Assembly: GCA_019239975.1 (NCBI GenBank)
Contig: JAFAZE010000031.1
Location: forward strand, 1-64,000
Source of the DNA: Streptosporangiaceae bacterium
GTDB taxonomy: Bacteria; Actinomycetota; Actinomycetes; Streptosporangiales; Streptosporangiaceae
DNA length: 64,000 nucleotides
Direction of reading: 5' to 3'
In this document: positions 63,751 to 64,000 of the stretch, piece after piece
Layout: the number at the start of each line of letters is the position of its first letter
Numbering within the stretch: the stretch's first letter is position 1
The notes under the pieces: model-generated
Databases searched by the model: none
Told to the model about the DNA's origin: nothing
What the model saw: only the letters and a program-made list of their open reading frames with translations
Position numbers and translations under genes: made by a program

Positions 63751-64000
63751 CCGCCATGCGAAGGCGCTCTGCTGACGGCAGGCCGAGCTCGACTGTTTCG
63801 GGGTGGCGCTGCGAAAGATTACTTCGGATGCCTGAATTACTTCGTGAAAAGCCAGTACACAGGGTCATGCGACCGCCGTTGTCAGCCCGGCAGGGCTGGG
63901 CCGGCGTCGCTGAAACAGCTCGTTTGGGCTGGGCGGGACTGTACGCTGCCCATAGTGATATACGCCTCTACATAGACACAGCCGTGCCGGGTGGAAAGCA
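63751..64000. other. No gene seen to the right edge
   Basis: The 250 bases after the sulfotransferase contain no convincing coding start. The last ~70 bases are less GC-rich (GTGATATACGCCTCTACATAG) and may be a promoter for a gene outside the window. Confidence 0.5.

Overview
The window comes from a high-GC actinomycete. Support includes GTG/TTG starts, strong GGAGG ribosome-binding sites and many 4-bp ATGA/GTGA gene overlaps. It also carries typical actinobacterial genes: adoK beside ctaC/ctaD, pspA-pspAA-htpX-pspAB, DUF3043, a DUF574-type methyltransferase and a large LAL regulator. The genus cannot be fixed from the sequence alone.

Layout. 1-9.7 kb is core chromosome: cytochrome oxidase ctaD (cut by the window edge) and ctaC, a TusA-like protein, CtaG, adenosine kinase, ErpA, the phage-shock/HtpX block and a DUF3043 membrane protein. 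9.7-12.4 kb holds an aldo/keto reductase, a small protein, an anti-sigma-like ATPase and a gene-free stretch of tandem repeats containing a concentric inverted repeat. 12.6-24.3 kb is a xyloside/arabinoside utilisation locus: xylB-xylA, a GH127 glycosidase, a LacI regulator, then a GH31 alpha-xylosidase with two ABC permeases and a sugar-binding lipoprotein. Three related 14-bp operator-like sites lie in its two control regions. 24.4-28.3 kb is a small accessory patch: VTT membrane protein with ArsR regulator, DUF1203, two gene remnants and a PIN toxin-antitoxin pair. 28.3-43.6 kb is mixed metabolism: CDF transporter, FAD oxidoreductase, DUF3500, PhyH dioxygenase, phosphatase, D-aminoacylase-like hydrolase, a deoC/aldehyde dehydrogenase/amidase operon, a SAM methyltransferase and a 948-residue LuxR regulator.

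The most interesting part is 44.0-60.2 kb: thirteen same-strand genes, mostly translationally coupled. They encode three FabF-type ketosynthases (one with an intact Cys-His-His triad, two lacking the first His), two FabH-type synthases with intact Cys-His-Asn, a fused CoA-transferase, three ordinary SDRs, two tandem-SDR fusions, an amidohydrolase-fold protein missing its usual metal ligands, a P450 and a crotonase. No acyl carrier protein, acyltransferase, thioesterase or cyclase is visible. Two orphan NarL-type response regulators converge on its end; one has Glu in place of the phospho-acceptor Asp. A small secreted protein and a sulfotransferase with a C-terminal SCP2-like domain follow. 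I cannot assign a product. The set looks like an undescribed carbon-carbon bond-forming pathway that uses CoA thioesters or a carrier protein encoded elsewhere.
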